A DNA stretch of 11,379 nt from Chlamydiota bacterium (lineage in GTDB: Bacteria; Auribacterota; UBA3054; B51-G9): NCBI GenBank assembly GCA_030596365.1, contig JAUVKG010000045.1, forward strand, positions 1 through 11,379, given 5' to 3'. A program made the position numbers and the translations under genes. This document shows, piece by piece, positions 1 to 9,200 of the stretch. The stretch's first letter is position 1. The number at the start of each line of letters is the position of its first letter. Under the pieces are notes generated by a model, which saw only the letters and a list, made by a program, of their open reading frames with translations, was not told the origin of the DNA and did not search any database.

Positions 1-2
1 TT

Positions 3-1289
3 TATTGCAATCGTCACAGAATTTTCTTTGACACCGGGAAAATACCGGCTGGTGGATATAAAATATTCCGCGTTGGCAGTATTGATCATGACAAAATAAA
101 AGGAACCGCATGGAATAATGCTGTAGCAAAAACAGGAACTCTTTTAAAAGCTCCAAATGTTTTAGAAAATGAATTGCTTCGCGTAAAATTTAATTCTAAT
201 GGAACTTTTGATATTACAAATAAGAAACTGAAAAAAACTTTTGAAAATTTGAATTATTATGAAAATCGTGGTGACCACGGGACTTATTGGATTAATGAAC
301 AACCTATGTTTAATAAAACTTATAATTCTCTCGGCGCTAATGCTAAAATCTGGTGCGAAGAAAGTGGGCCTTTGCAAGCTACTATCGTAACTGAAATAAC
401 AATGCAGCTACCGGACAGGTGTATCGTTGAACAGCAGCGAAGAGGTGATAAAGAAGTCGATATGATTATTCGGACTTCTGTTACCTTACGTGCCGGAGAA
501 GATCAGGTAGAAGTAAATGTAGAGTTTGAAAATCGTCATCAGGATCATTATTTAAGAGCAATGTTCCCTACCGGTATTTCTAAAGCAAATTATTCCGATG
601 CCGGAGGACATTTTACCGTTGACCATCGACCTATTGATACACAGGGGCCAACACCTGACAGCACCTGGCCTGATATGGCAACATTACCACAGAATAACTT
701 TGTTGATGTTAGTGATGATAAATACGGAATAGCGTTTCTTAATGATTGTTTAACCGAATACGAAGTGCTTAATAATGACGAAAGAACAGTTGCGCTTACT
801 TTATTAAGAGCCGCAAAAAACTGGATTGTTACTGAACGTATCGGCTCAGACTACCCTTCTCAAAAAGGTGGTCAGTGTTTTGGACAGCATAAATTAAGAT
901 ATGCCATTAAACCTCATAAAGGCAACTGGGAAACCGCTAATCTTCCCCTCGCGGCAGAACAGTTTAATATGCAGCCAATTCCTATTCAGACCAGCAGTCA
1001 CAAAGGCACTTTACCGGGCACAGAAAAATCATTCTTTGAAATTGATAATACTAATTTGCGCTTTTCTACTCTGAAAAAAACCGAAGACCGTGATACTGTA
1101 ATTGTTAGATTTTACAATCCAACAAACCGTTTGCAAAAAGGTAATTTAGTTTTCGCGAATAATGTGAAAAAAGCCTGGATAACTAATTTAAACGAAAACC
1201 GTGGTAAAGAAATTAAGTTAACAGCGAAACGGAAAGTATCCGTTTCTGCTTTACCCGGTAAGATAGTGACTGTGGAAATTCAGTTTTGA
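3..1289 (+). CDS. GH38 alpha-mannosidase, C-terminal part (5' truncated by window)
   Basis: The frame is open from the first bases, so this is the 3' end of a gene that begins before the window; 428 residues are visible. It reads as the C-terminal beta-sandwich half of a glycoside hydrolase family 38 alpha-mannosidase, which releases terminal alpha-linked mannose. Family-like landmarks are the linker IPAGGYKIFRV (nt 42-74), then VLENELLRVKFNSNGTFDI, ENRGDHGTYW, and the late segments FTVDHRPI and LPQNNFVDVSDDKYGIAFLND. The N-terminal domain with the metal site and nucleophile lies outside the window, so catalytic competence and any signal peptide cannot be judged. A TTG at 174 sits inside the conserved linker and is not a start. 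The stop is TGA at 1287-1289, with no strong terminator after it. The family call is by recognition of sequence pattern, not by a search. Confidence 0.85.
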   Translation, partial: YCNRHRIFFDTGKIPAGGYKIFRVGSIDHDKIKGTAWNNAVAKTGTLLKAPNVLENELLRVKFNSNGTFDITNKKLKKTFENLNYYENRGDHGTYWINEQPMFNKTYNSLGANAKIWCEESGPLQATIVTEITMQLPDRCIVEQQRRGDKEVDMIIRTSVTLRAGEDQVEVNVEFENRHQDHYLRAMFPTGISKANYSDAGGHFTVDHRPIDTQGPTPDSTWPDMATLPQNNFVDVSDDKYGIAFLNDCLTEYEVLNNDERTVALTLLRAAKNWIVTERIGSDYPSQKGGQCFGQHKLRYAIKPHKGNWETANLPLAAEQFNMQPIPIQTSSHKGTLPGTEKSFFEIDNTNLRFSTLKKTEDRDTVIVRFYNPTNRLQKGNLVFANNVKKAWITNLNENRGKEIKLTAKRKVSVSALPGKIVTVEIQF

Positions 1290-1458
1290 CGTTGATAACG
1301 CTTCACGTGTTACTTCGTTAGGATGTTTGATACTGGATGCCGGATACTCGAATTGCTGCTCTTAAATTCTCCTCTTGAGCAGAATGTCCCGGTCGAAGTG
1401 AGGTACTTTGTCAGCCAAAGATAGAATATTTATTTTAATTTATAAACATTATTAAAAA
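1290..1458. other. Intergenic region, possible decayed repeat and promoter
   Basis: This 169-base gap is the longest in the window and contains no convincing ORF. Its middle looks less AT-rich than the other gaps. It holds a short direct repeat GATACT (1329-1334 and 1343-1348). It also holds an imperfect inverted repeat, ATTGCTGCTC (1352-1361) against GAGCAGAAT (1377-1385), with one bulged G and a 15-base loop. A weaker stem, TAACGC/GTGTTA (1296-1301 and 1307-1312, one G-T pair), lies just after the stop of the mannosidase. None is followed by a T-run, so an intrinsic terminator is not supported. The region may be a degraded repeat element or an old gene remnant. Confidence 0.4.
1408..1436 (+). 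promoter_or_regulatory. Weak sigma70-like promoter candidate upstream of the DUF2961 gene
   Basis: TTGTCA (1408-1413, five of six bases of the -35 consensus) and TATTTT (1431-1436, four of six of the -10) are separated by exactly 17 bases. The -10 ends 22 bases before the ATG at 1459. In AT-rich DNA such matches arise often by chance. An overlapping alternative -10, TAGAAT (1422-1427), lacks a good -35. If real, this site would let genes 2 to 5 be transcribed apart from the mannosidase gene. Confidence 0.25.
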
Positions 1459-2667
1459 ATGAAACATTTAATATTAATTCCCTTTCTTTTATTCTTTGCT
1501 TTTTGTGCCGAGAATGAAGTCTTTGCTTATAATAAATATAACCAAACAGGCACTAAAATGAACAATCAGATCTTATTGTCAGGTACTCCCTTATGCAGCT
1601 CAACATTGAAAGGCAGAGCTATTACCGCGGAAAATAAATCAGGCAGGAAAGGCCGGGGAGGGAAAGAACGGGATGGGCGAAAAGGAATGCCTTGCTTATG
1701 GAAATTCAAAAAAGACCAGGTATATACTTTCGCGGATATTAAAGGGCCGGGGATGATTAGGCATATATGGATTACCGTGCAAAATACCGGCCCTCTTAAA
1801 ATGAGAAACCTTATTTTAAGGTTCTACTGGGACAATCAGAAAACTCCTTCTGTTGAAGTTCCTTTATCAGACTTTTTTGGCGTATGCCACGGACGCACCG
1901 TACCGTATGAATCAGCTTTTATCACAATGCCCGAAGGAAAAGGTTTTAATTGTTATTTCCCTATGCCGTTTGCTAAGCGGGCTAAACTTACTATTTCTAA
2001 CGAAACCGGCGAAGATGCCGGGATGTTTTTCTATCAGGTTGATTATACAGTTGGCGATGCAATAGATGAAGAGTGCCCGTATTTTCACGCTCAGTTCCGT
2101 AGAGATCTCAACACTAAAATGAAAAAAGATTATGTCATCCTGGACGGTGTAAAGGGCAAAGGACGATACCTTGGCGCGAATATCGGGCTCATCGATAGAT
2201 TCGCCGGCAAAGGCGGTGTATGGTGGGGAGAAGGTGAAGTCAAAATGTACATCGATGGTGATGGTAAATATCCTACAATATGCGGGACAGGAGCTGAAGA
2301 CTATATCGGGTCAGGTTGGGGACTTAAAGAATTTTATGCTCAGGAGATGGGAGCGCCATTTATTAAAGACCGGTATATCTCATGCTATCGTTTTCACGTG
2401 CGTGACCCCATCTATTTCAACAAAGATATCAAGGTTACAATTCAGCAAATTGGCAATGATCACATTCCCGGCAGTGCTGATCCCAAAGGTCCGTTAGGTG
2501 AATTCATCAAAAAAGGAGAATACAAAAAAGAGCATAGGGGTGGACAGTTTGAGCGTGTTGATGATATGTGTTCCACGGCATATTGGTATCAAACGCTGCC
2601 TACTCAGCCTTTTGGCACGTTTCCGGATAGAGTCCTTCGCAGTGCTGACATCGAAAACAAAAAATAA
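1459..2667 (+). CDS. Secreted DUF2961 / GH172-type glycoside hydrolase
   Basis: The 402-residue protein matches the DUF2961 family, now partly classed as glycoside hydrolase family 172. Known members act on alpha-D-fructofuranosides and alpha-D-arabinofuranosides. The N-terminus MKHLILIPFLLFFAFCAENEVFA is a Sec signal peptide, with probable cleavage after VFA near residue 23; the Cys inside it does not fit a lipobox. Family landmarks in order are ITAEN with a basic glycine-rich loop, FADIKGPGMIRHIWIT, a beta-jellyroll core, WWGEGEVKMYIDGDG (residues 255-269), PTICGTGAEDYIGSGW (272-287) and the closing STAYWYQTLPTQPFG. The acidic residues E258/E260 and E280 fall in the two motifs that carry the catalytic glutamates in characterised GH172 enzymes; which aligns to which was not determined. 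The length is normal for the family. No Shine-Dalgarno site precedes the ATG, only an A/T-rich leader. The substrate here is unknown. Confidence 0.88.
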   Translation: MKHLILIPFLLFFAFCAENEVFAYNKYNQTGTKMNNQILLSGTPLCSSTLKGRAITAENKSGRKGRGGKERDGRKGMPCLWKFKKDQVYTFADIKGPGMIRHIWITVQNTGPLKMRNLILRFYWDNQKTPSVEVPLSDFFGVCHGRTVPYESAFITMPEGKGFNCYFPMPFAKRAKLTISNETGEDAGMFFYQVDYTVGDAIDEECPYFHAQFRRDLNTKMKKDYVILDGVKGKGRYLGANIGLIDRFAGKGGVWWGEGEVKMYIDGDGKYPTICGTGAEDYIGSGWGLKEFYAQEMGAPFIKDRYISCYRFHVRDPIYFNKDIKVTIQQIGNDHIPGSADPKGPLGEFIKKGEYKKEHRGGQFERVDDMCSTAYWYQTLPTQPFGTFPDRVLRSADIENKK

Positions 2668-2707
2668 TTAATAATACTTAACAAAAATAAACATCATTTT
2701 AAAAATC

Positions 2708-2767
2708 CTGAACAAAATCATCATAACTTCGTTTGTCTTGGCGTTCGCTGTAACGGTGCAGGCGGCA
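2708..2767 (+). other. Predicted non-ATG start (CTG) and signal peptide of the 1170-residue protein
   Basis: The codons from 2708 read L/M-N-K-I-I-I-T-S-F-V-L-A-F-A-V-T-V-Q-A-A. This is a basic N-terminus, a hydrophobic core and an AxA-like cleavage site (VQA). No ATG occurs in this frame between the upstream stop at 2672 and the mature region. Other possible starts in frame are ATT at 2696 and ATC at 2705, 2717 and 2720. CTG gives the closest match in length to neighbouring signal peptides. Confidence 0.55.
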
Positions 2768-5700
2768 ATAGTTAACGTATATGAATGGACTACCGCATTG
2801 AACAGTCTCTCAGTTCAGCCGAGAGCTGATGATTTAACTCAACAATCCGGTTCAACAAATTATATTGTGAAAGGCGGAATGCATTCAGGTGGTTTTTTAT
2901 TAAAATCTTTGTTTGATTCAGATGTTAACGGCAGCTATGGTCCCGGAAGTGTTTCAGGTATTTTTATAGATGAAATAAGTCCGGATAATGACACGGTTAT
3001 TCACTGTGACTTTGATTCCCCAAAATCTATCGCGGAAGTTCATGTCTTTACCAAATCGGGCGATCGGCGTTTATTTTCCTGGTTTGAAGTTTGGGCTTCA
3101 ACTACCGGAACAAATTCCGGTGATTACTCTTATTTAGGTACAGCTACTTTCGGCGAAGTTGGAGATTCGTGGCTTCCATATAAAAATTCTAACTGTGTAG
3201 CAAGATTGTATGACCCTAATGACGGTATTCTTGCGGCAAATGTAACTTCTATGATGCTTGTGCAGAAAAACTGCGGTTATGACCTGTATAAACAAATTCC
3301 CGGCACAAGCACAAACGGAATATGGCCTATTGATTCAGCTGCATGCAGGGAATTAGACATTATTGAAGTTCCTGAACCCACAACACCGAATATGGAAGGT
3401 CTTAAAACTCCTTATCCGCATTGGCATTATTTCGATGCTATATTACCATACGGTATCGGTATAAATCCTTTTTATATTGACGGCAGCTTTAATAACGTCG
3501 CTAATCATAACTGGGGACCAAATCGAGGCATCGGCTCAACCGGACGGCGGGAAATCTCTGTTGCTGATGCTGACAAAGCGGTCTTTAAATACGATATGCG
3601 CAGTCTTGGAGATCAGGCGTGGTATGTTTTACAAGCTGCCAATGACTGGTCAATCGAGTTTTCGTCAAATGGTACAGATTGGGTTTTTGGCGGTTCTAAC
3701 ACTCCACCGAATAATTCATCTGACAACGAAAATTTTTGGTATGAAAAACCGTATACAAATGAGTCCCCTTATTATTTTAATCTGTCCACGTTTCTTCCGT
3801 CTGACAATCTGTATGTACGATTCGGTAACGCAGCCTCCCCTACCGGTCCAGGCGCTCTTCTATATAACGCGCTAATTACAGCAAAAGGCTACCCTTATTT
3901 CAATGCCGGCGGATGCGAACCTTCAGCCGCCCAGGGTCGGAACGGCGACCAGCAATGGCTCTATATAAAAGCCAATACCAGCGATTCGGAAAACGAAACC
4001 GGGCGGTATGCAGATGGATCCCAAAAATTTGTTTATAAGTTTGATTTACCGGATGACGAGGACAATTGCTGGCTGCATACGAGAGTCAGCGGAGAATATC
4101 TTCTCGAAATATCTACCGACAATGAATTCTCAACCATTGATCTTGCAAGCAGTAACAACCCGGGCGTTGCAATCGAACGTTTTCTTCATTTGCCGCTTAA
4201 GAATGATATATTGTCAAAAACTTCTGATAATGTAATTTATGTCCGGTTTAGTGATAGTGATCCTAAAGATGGCATTGGAGCGAATCCAAAAGATTTCTGG
4301 ATAGCTCCGTATTTTGTTACTTCATCCACTAAAAGTTTTCATTCCGGCTCAGAAGAAGAACTGCCTTATCTTTGGTATGACAATTACACTTACCTCGATG
4401 GAAAATGTAATCGTTCAGCGTATGACAGTCATATGTTCACATATCGCGTAAATTACGACCCGAACTGTAAAAATGGAACAATTAAGTTAGTGGTCCATGG
4501 CGAATTTCTTATTGAATGTTCAAGCAATGATACCGACTGGGTTACTATAGCTAACGCGGGCAGTGGTCACGCCGGAAGAGAATATGTTATTTTCAATCCG
4601 TTTTCAGGTAACGCGACAGGATATAAAACGGAAGACAATATTCCGAAATTCTGCCCTAATTTATATAACGGGAATTCTAACGTTTTCTTTCTGAGAATGA
4701 GAGATTGTGCTCCGGGACACTCCGGTGTCGGCGTTATACAAGATATGACAATTATTGCTGATTCAGGTGAATCTTTAGGTACTGCGACCCAACCATATTC
4801 AATTGCTGATCACCTCATCAGCAGTTCCGTTTTTTCCTGGTATGCTCCTAACTTTGGACAACTTAAAGGGCCATGGCTTCCACGTGAAGGCAGGGCAAAC
4901 TGGACGGGAGAACCGGATTGGTGGCAAACCCAGGTAAAGCAGATGATGCTTGCAGGTTTAGACATATTATATGTTCAGTTATCGCCTAATATGGAGTTTG
5001 AAAGAATCAATCTTTTCCAGGCTTTATATGAGTTAAGAAGAGAAGGATATGACGTGCCGAAAGTAGTGCCGTTTTTAGATACAAAAATTACCTGGCGGGC
5101 TCCTGACGGTGATATGTTAGTATATAGTTTGGCGATAGAATCGAACAGAACAATGCTTGTTGACCAATACATTCGTTTTTTCAGACAATTTTATCTTATG
5201 AATCCCGATGAACACGCTGATGATTATATTGGAATAATTGATAATAAAGTTATGTTAAATAACTGGTATTTAATTTTTAATTTTACTGAAATCTCAAGCT
5301 TCCATAGAAGCGATATGGAAGCTCCGCTTGCTGCTGAATTCGGCGCTGAGCATCCCGTTTTTAATAACGGTGTATATATGATAGTAGCCACCCATTTTGA
5401 AACTTTTACATGGGCCGACGAACATGTTGAGGAATTTTATCCCCGCACTTATTATTCTGAAATAAATTATAATGGTATTAAATCTTATACCTTAAATCCG
5501 GGTTTCTGGGATCAAAATATTAAAGACCCGGGTACCTTTAGTCCAAGAGATGGCGGCACTCATTATATTGATTCCTGGGAATTGGTAAATAATTCTTCGG
5601 CTACACGTGCTTATCTCGAAAGTTGGAATGAATACGATCAAGGTTCCGGACTTTACGCGGTATACCCTGAATATATATACAGGTTAAATGGAAATACAGC

Positions 5701-6220
5701 AAACGATGTTTGGTCAACAACTGACGACCCATTGGAATATATCAAAACAACACTTAACGGTGCCAGGGAGTTCAAAAGTTCTGAAATAGATGCTAAAAAT
5801 GCTGAAATCCTATGGCATAATATTCCTACCGATATGGTTGTCGGTGAAACAAAGCATTGTTCCGTTTATGTCAGAAATACCGGCTTCGATCTCTGGACTT
5901 CAAATGATTTGTACAGTTTTGGACAGCGGTTAGAAGATGGTGAAGACTTTGGACCGGGAAGATACTATTTTAGTGATAATGATATTGAAGCCGATTTGTA
6001 TCTTGGCGTTTTCAAGGGCCGACCAGTTAAATTTGATGTTGACGTTATCGCTCCTGTTTACAGCGGCATTTACGAAACTCACTGGGGAATGGTGCAGGAT
6101 GGCGTTGCATGGTTTGGAGAAACAATAACTAACACAATTTATGTTCGCCCTGTTCCCGAACCGGCTTTGATTTCAATTTTCGTATTAACTTTCCTTTCAA
6201 TATTATATCGTAAAAATTAA
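2708..6220 (+). CDS. Large secreted PEP-CTERM protein with DUF5010/GH99-like putative glycosidase domain
   Basis: No ATG starts this gene. The frame is open from 2675, and CTG at 2708 gives MNKIIITSFVLAFAVTVQA, an ideal signal peptide; a TTG at 2738 would cut it in half. Numbering from CTG gives 1170 residues. Order: a discoidin-like N-terminal region (about 20-220) ending in an internal VPEP (221-224); three related beta-sandwich modules (239-394, 395-535, 552-687); a putative TIM-barrel glycosidase domain (about 699-1000) with FSWYAPNFG (709-717), DWWQTQVKQMMLAGLDILYV and ESWNEYDQGSG (971-981); an NBR1-type Ig-like domain (about 1032-1148) with VYVRNTGFDLWTS and a late GMVQDGVAWFGE; and the tail PVPEPALISIFVLTFLSILY with a basic end. 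The SWNE motif with E975 resembles the acidic motif of GH99/GH71-like and DUF5010 proteins. A glycan-hydrolase role is inference from that resemblance; the beta-sandwich modules could bind carbohydrate. It would be anchored or processed by an exosortase system. Confidence 0.8.
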   Translation: MNKIIITSFVLAFAVTVQAAIVNVYEWTTALNSLSVQPRADDLTQQSGSTNYIVKGGMHSGGFLLKSLFDSDVNGSYGPGSVSGIFIDEISPDNDTVIHCDFDSPKSIAEVHVFTKSGDRRLFSWFEVWASTTGTNSGDYSYLGTATFGEVGDSWLPYKNSNCVARLYDPNDGILAANVTSMMLVQKNCGYDLYKQIPGTSTNGIWPIDSAACRELDIIEVPEPTTPNMEGLKTPYPHWHYFDAILPYGIGINPFYIDGSFNNVANHNWGPNRGIGSTGRREISVADADKAVFKYDMRSLGDQAWYVLQAANDWSIEFSSNGTDWVFGGSNTPPNNSSDNENFWYEKPYTNESPYYFNLSTFLPSDNLYVRFGNAASPTGPGALLYNALITAKGYPYFNAGGCEPSAAQGRNGDQQWLYIKANTSDSENETGRYADGSQKFVYKFDLPDDEDNCWLHTRVSGEYLLEISTDNEFSTIDLASSNNPGVAIERFLHLPLKNDILSKTSDNVIYVRFSDSDPKDGIGANPKDFWIAPYFVTSSTKSFHSGSEEELPYLWYDNYTYLDGKCNRSAYDSHMFTYRVNYDPNCKNGTIKLVVHGEFLIECSSNDTDWVTIANAGSGHAGREYVIFNPFSGNATGYKTEDNIPKFCPNLYNGNSNVFFLRMRDCAPGHSGVGVIQDMTIIADSGESLGTATQPYSIADHLISSSVFSWYAPNFGQLKGPWLPREGRANWTGEPDWWQTQVKQMMLAGLDILYVQLSPNMEFERINLFQALYELRREGYDVPKVVPFLDTKITWRAPDGDMLVYSLAIESNRTMLVDQYIRFFRQFYLMNPDEHADDYIGIIDNKVMLNNWYLIFNFTEISSFHRSDMEAPLAAEFGAEHPVFNNGVYMIVATHFETFTWADEHVEEFYPRTYYSEINYNGIKSYTLNPGFWDQNIKDPGTFSPRDGGTHYIDSWELVNNSSATRAYLESWNEYDQGSGLYAVYPEYIYRLNGNTANDVWSTTDDPLEYIKTTLNGAREFKSSEIDAKNAEILWHNIPTDMVVGETKHCSVYVRNTGFDLWTSNDLYSFGQRLEDGEDFGPGRYYFSDNDIEADLYLGVFKGRPVKFDVDVIAPVYSGIYETHWGMVQDGVAWFGETITNTIYVRPVPEPALISIFVLTFLSILYRKN
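3422..4768 (+). repeat. Three diverged tandem beta-sandwich modules within the large PEP-CTERM protein
   Basis: Three consecutive segments share one pattern at protein level. Module A is nt 3422-3889, module B nt 3890-4312 and module C nt 4361-4768. Each has an aromatic opening (HWHYFDA, YPYFNAGG, LPYLWYD). Each has a core strand pair: VFKYDM with SIEFSSNGTDW, VYKFDL with LLEISTDNEF, and MFTYRV with LIECSSNDTDW. Each closes with DNLYVRFGNA, NVIYVRFSDS or NVFFLRMRDC followed by a G-rich turn. No near-identical DNA repeat is evident, so the duplication is old. The fold and ligand are not known; carbohydrate binding is a guess from context. Confidence 0.65.
5297..5323. repeat. Perfect 10-bp inverted repeat inside the coding region
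   Basis: AGCTTCCATA (5297-5306) and TATGGAAGCT (5314-5323) are exact reverse complements around a 7-base loop, GAAGCGA. The element sits in the putative glycosidase domain, encoding part of SFHRSDMEAPL, and has no T-run. It could form an mRNA hairpin or be chance. Confidence 0.6.
6152..6217 (+). other. PEP-CTERM sorting signal, intact
   Basis: The last residues are VPEP, then a hydrophobic stretch of about 13 residues (ALISIFVLTFLSIL), then YRKN with two basic residues. This is the three-part layout of a PEP-CTERM signal recognised by exosortases and is on the short side, as in many PVC bacteria. The exosortase gene itself is not in the window. Confidence 0.85.
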
Positions 6221-6265
6221 GTATTACCATTACATAAAATACATTTCCTTATCTTTAAGTAACAA

Positions 6266-9200
6266 ATGAATAATATAATGAAAAAAATTTATTCTTTAAT
6301 AATTATTGCGTCGTTGGTCGGGGCAGTAAGTATTGTTAATGCAGCCCCAAATGTCGTATTTACAGACGTTCCAATTGATCTGGAAGTTTGTCCGCGATTA
6401 CCGTCAACAAATATTGCAAACGTCAAAGTTGCCGGAACAATTTCTTCCCCCGGCTATGATTTTATAATTGTAAAAGTTTTTAGAGACGGTGTGCTGCAAA
6501 CACCTGTTTCAACTCAGGCACTGGTTTATTCAGATAACCAGGCGAGTTTTAATCTTTCCACTTCTATTAAAGCGGAATTCGCAAATTATGACTTTACTAT
6601 TGCTGCTATATTAAACTCAACTGAAACTATTATTGCTACCGCTAACGATGTAGTTGGAGGAGATGTTTTCTTGGTTAACGGACAATCAAATGCTATGGCC
6701 GCTAATTATCATAGTCAAAGCGCTAACGGAAACCAAAGCCGATTCCTTCGCTCTTTTGGGACACACCATGAAGTTCCGGCTTCAGTTACAAGTGACTTGA
6801 ATTGGCATTTGGCTGATGGAGATATGCTGTTCGGTCAGGGCGCTATAGGTCAATGGGCGATTCGTATGGGTCGATTATTAATTAATGAAACAGGAATCCC
6901 TCTCGCTATAATTAATAATTCCAGAGGAGCACGGGCAATAGAGTATTTTCAACGCAATGACAGCAATCCGGAAGATATTGAAACTAATTATGGGCGATTA
7001 CTTTTCCGCGCAAGAAACGCAGGGGTAACAAATAATATTCGCGCGATATTATGGTATCAGGGTGAAAGCGACGAAGGTAACGCTGAATCTCATGAAACAG
7101 GATTTATCGAATTATACAAAGACTGGTTAGCCGACTATCAGAGAATTGAAAAAGTTTATATTCATCAGCTCAGAACAGGTTGTGGTGTCGATCAGTGGAA
7201 TGTTGATTTACGTAACCGGCAACGGATTATGCCGGATGAATTTCCTGATATCGAAATAATGTCAACAACCGGATTAAACGCTCACGACGGGTGCCATTTT
7301 TATTATTATGATGGTTACAAAGAACTTGGAGAATTTGATGCCGCATTAGTTGCACGTGATTTATATGGTTCCACTAATTCATATAATGTTGAACCGCCAA
7401 ATGTTGATTATGCTTTCTTCAATGACAACAGCCGCACAAATATTACTATTGTGATGCGCAATAAAATTGACAGTCTCGTGTGGGAATCAGGGGTGGAAAA
7501 CTATTTCAAACTCGAAAATTCACTGGTAAACATTACGGGTGGCGAAGTTGCAAGTAATACTGTTATACTTCATCTTGACGGCAATGGTTCCGTAAATATC
7601 GGCTTAACGTATTCCGGACACTCAGGTTCAGGTCCATGGGTACTGAACGGCAAAGGTGTCGGCTTATTAACCTTTTATCGTGAAGTGGTTTATATGGATT
7701 CGGGACCGGTTGATCCACCGGAAAATTTAGCCGCTATCCCTCTTTCCTACTCCTCAATATATCTCAAATGGTCGCCTGTGCCTAATGTTGTAACTTATCT
7801 TATTAAACGTGACAACGAAATTATTGCCTCTTCTCCCTCACCAAACTTTGTTGATGTTAATCTATCGAAAGCAACCGAATACTGCTATCAGGCTGCTTCG
7901 GCTAATCCTAATTATACCTCTGCCTGGTCAGACGTTAAATGCGCTGCCACACACGCGAACCCTCCTGATTCTCTATTGTTTGAAGATACATTCAATGTAA
8001 CCGGCGGTGGGAATATTAACTATAATTATAACGAAGCCGGAAGACAATCAGGTTCTCTTGCTCCTTTAACTTATTCTACATTTAACGCTTTATGTGTTTG
8101 TATTACTAACGAAGGACCAACAGCCGGAAAAGCGAAGTCTTCCATATTACTTTCTAACGCTGCACCGCCATTAATGAGTTGCGGCTTTTCGCCTGATCAA
8201 AATTTTACTAATTCAGGTGACTTTATTATTGAATATGATATTACAAGATCCTCTGATGAGTATTGGGCAAGTGTGGAATTCGGTCATAATTCTCAAAACG
8301 TTGGGCCGTGGTCTCCGGACGGTGGAATGTCAATCAGATTTGAAAATGACGGATTTTACGTTGTTCAGGATGGCGCAGCTAACGCGACAGGAGTTTTCGT
8401 ATACAGCGCCTTAAGTGTTGACACTTTAAAAGTTAAAATAGTAGTTTCGCAAACTGATTTTTCAGGAATGGGAGATGTTCAAATCGCTTTATTCGTTAAT
8501 AATCAACCATATCCTTTATACAAAGATCCAGGTTGGAATAGACCAAGATATATTTACTCTCGAGCCGGTGGGTTTATTAACAATTATATTTCTTTCAGAA
8601 GCGGATTTTATGATACAAATTATCCGGGACACCTTTACGATAATTTCAAAATATCCACAGTTGATAGTTCTTTCGATTTTATAAGCGGTTGGACAGACGA
8701 TGCTTCCTCTTCAATTGCAAGTTCAAAATCTTATACTCACACTATCAATCTTGGCGCTAAAACTAATATAATTATAAATGACGTGGTCTTTAACGGATTG
8801 GGCTCCAATACTATCTCCGGTGCAGGTTGGGAACTTTATTATTTCGGTTGGCGGCCAAGTAAACCGTTTGACGCAACTTCGTTCCCTTTTCATGTTGAAA
8901 CTAACAGCATTCTTCTTCTTGATAAAGCATTCTATGATTGGGTATCTGACAGCTCTCTTACTATTTCAGGTCTCGCTCCGGGATATCCCTACAAATTCAC
9001 TCTTTATAATGGTTCTATAGGTGGTGGCGGTGCTCCTCCACGCGATTCTTATTTTGCTGCAAGCCCCGGTGGAAAAGTTGAATTGATCGACTCTCTTAAA
9101 TTCGGTGTTGATAGGGGCAGCCTGCTTACATTTAACTACATTGCGCCGGAAAACGGCGTTTTCTCTATTTCAGCTACCGCAAGAGATATCGGCGATAACA

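Noticed and set aside
162..377. Reverse-strand ORF of 71 codons
   Set aside because: It lies wholly within the GH38 coding frame on the other strand and has low-complexity hydrophobic composition typical of an antisense shadow.
1281..1320. Terminator after the mannosidase gene
   Set aside because: The TAACGC/GTGTTA stem is short, includes a G-T pair and lacks a following T-run.
1495..1512. Lipoprotein signal in the DUF2961 protein
   Set aside because: The residues before the Cys are FAF, with Phe at -1, which does not fit a lipobox; a normal signal peptidase I site follows a few residues later.
1618..1686. Basic glycine-rich stretch in the DUF2961 protein as a foreign insertion
   Set aside because: An ITAEN-G-KG-GG-type segment at this position is a normal N-terminal feature of one DUF2961 subgroup, so only its high Arg/Lys content is unusual.
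1853..2497. Two + strand ORFs of 70 and 108 codons overlapping gene 2 in another frame
   Set aside because: They sit inside the DUF2961 frame, which has clear family motifs throughout, so they are out-of-frame shadows.
2738..2740. TTG as start of the large PEP-CTERM protein
   Set aside because: It would remove the basic end and half of the hydrophobic core of an otherwise well-formed signal peptide that is encoded in frame from 2708.
4975..5172. Reverse-strand ORF of 65 codons
   Set aside because: It is antisense to the glycosidase-like domain, with no start context and no recognisable product.
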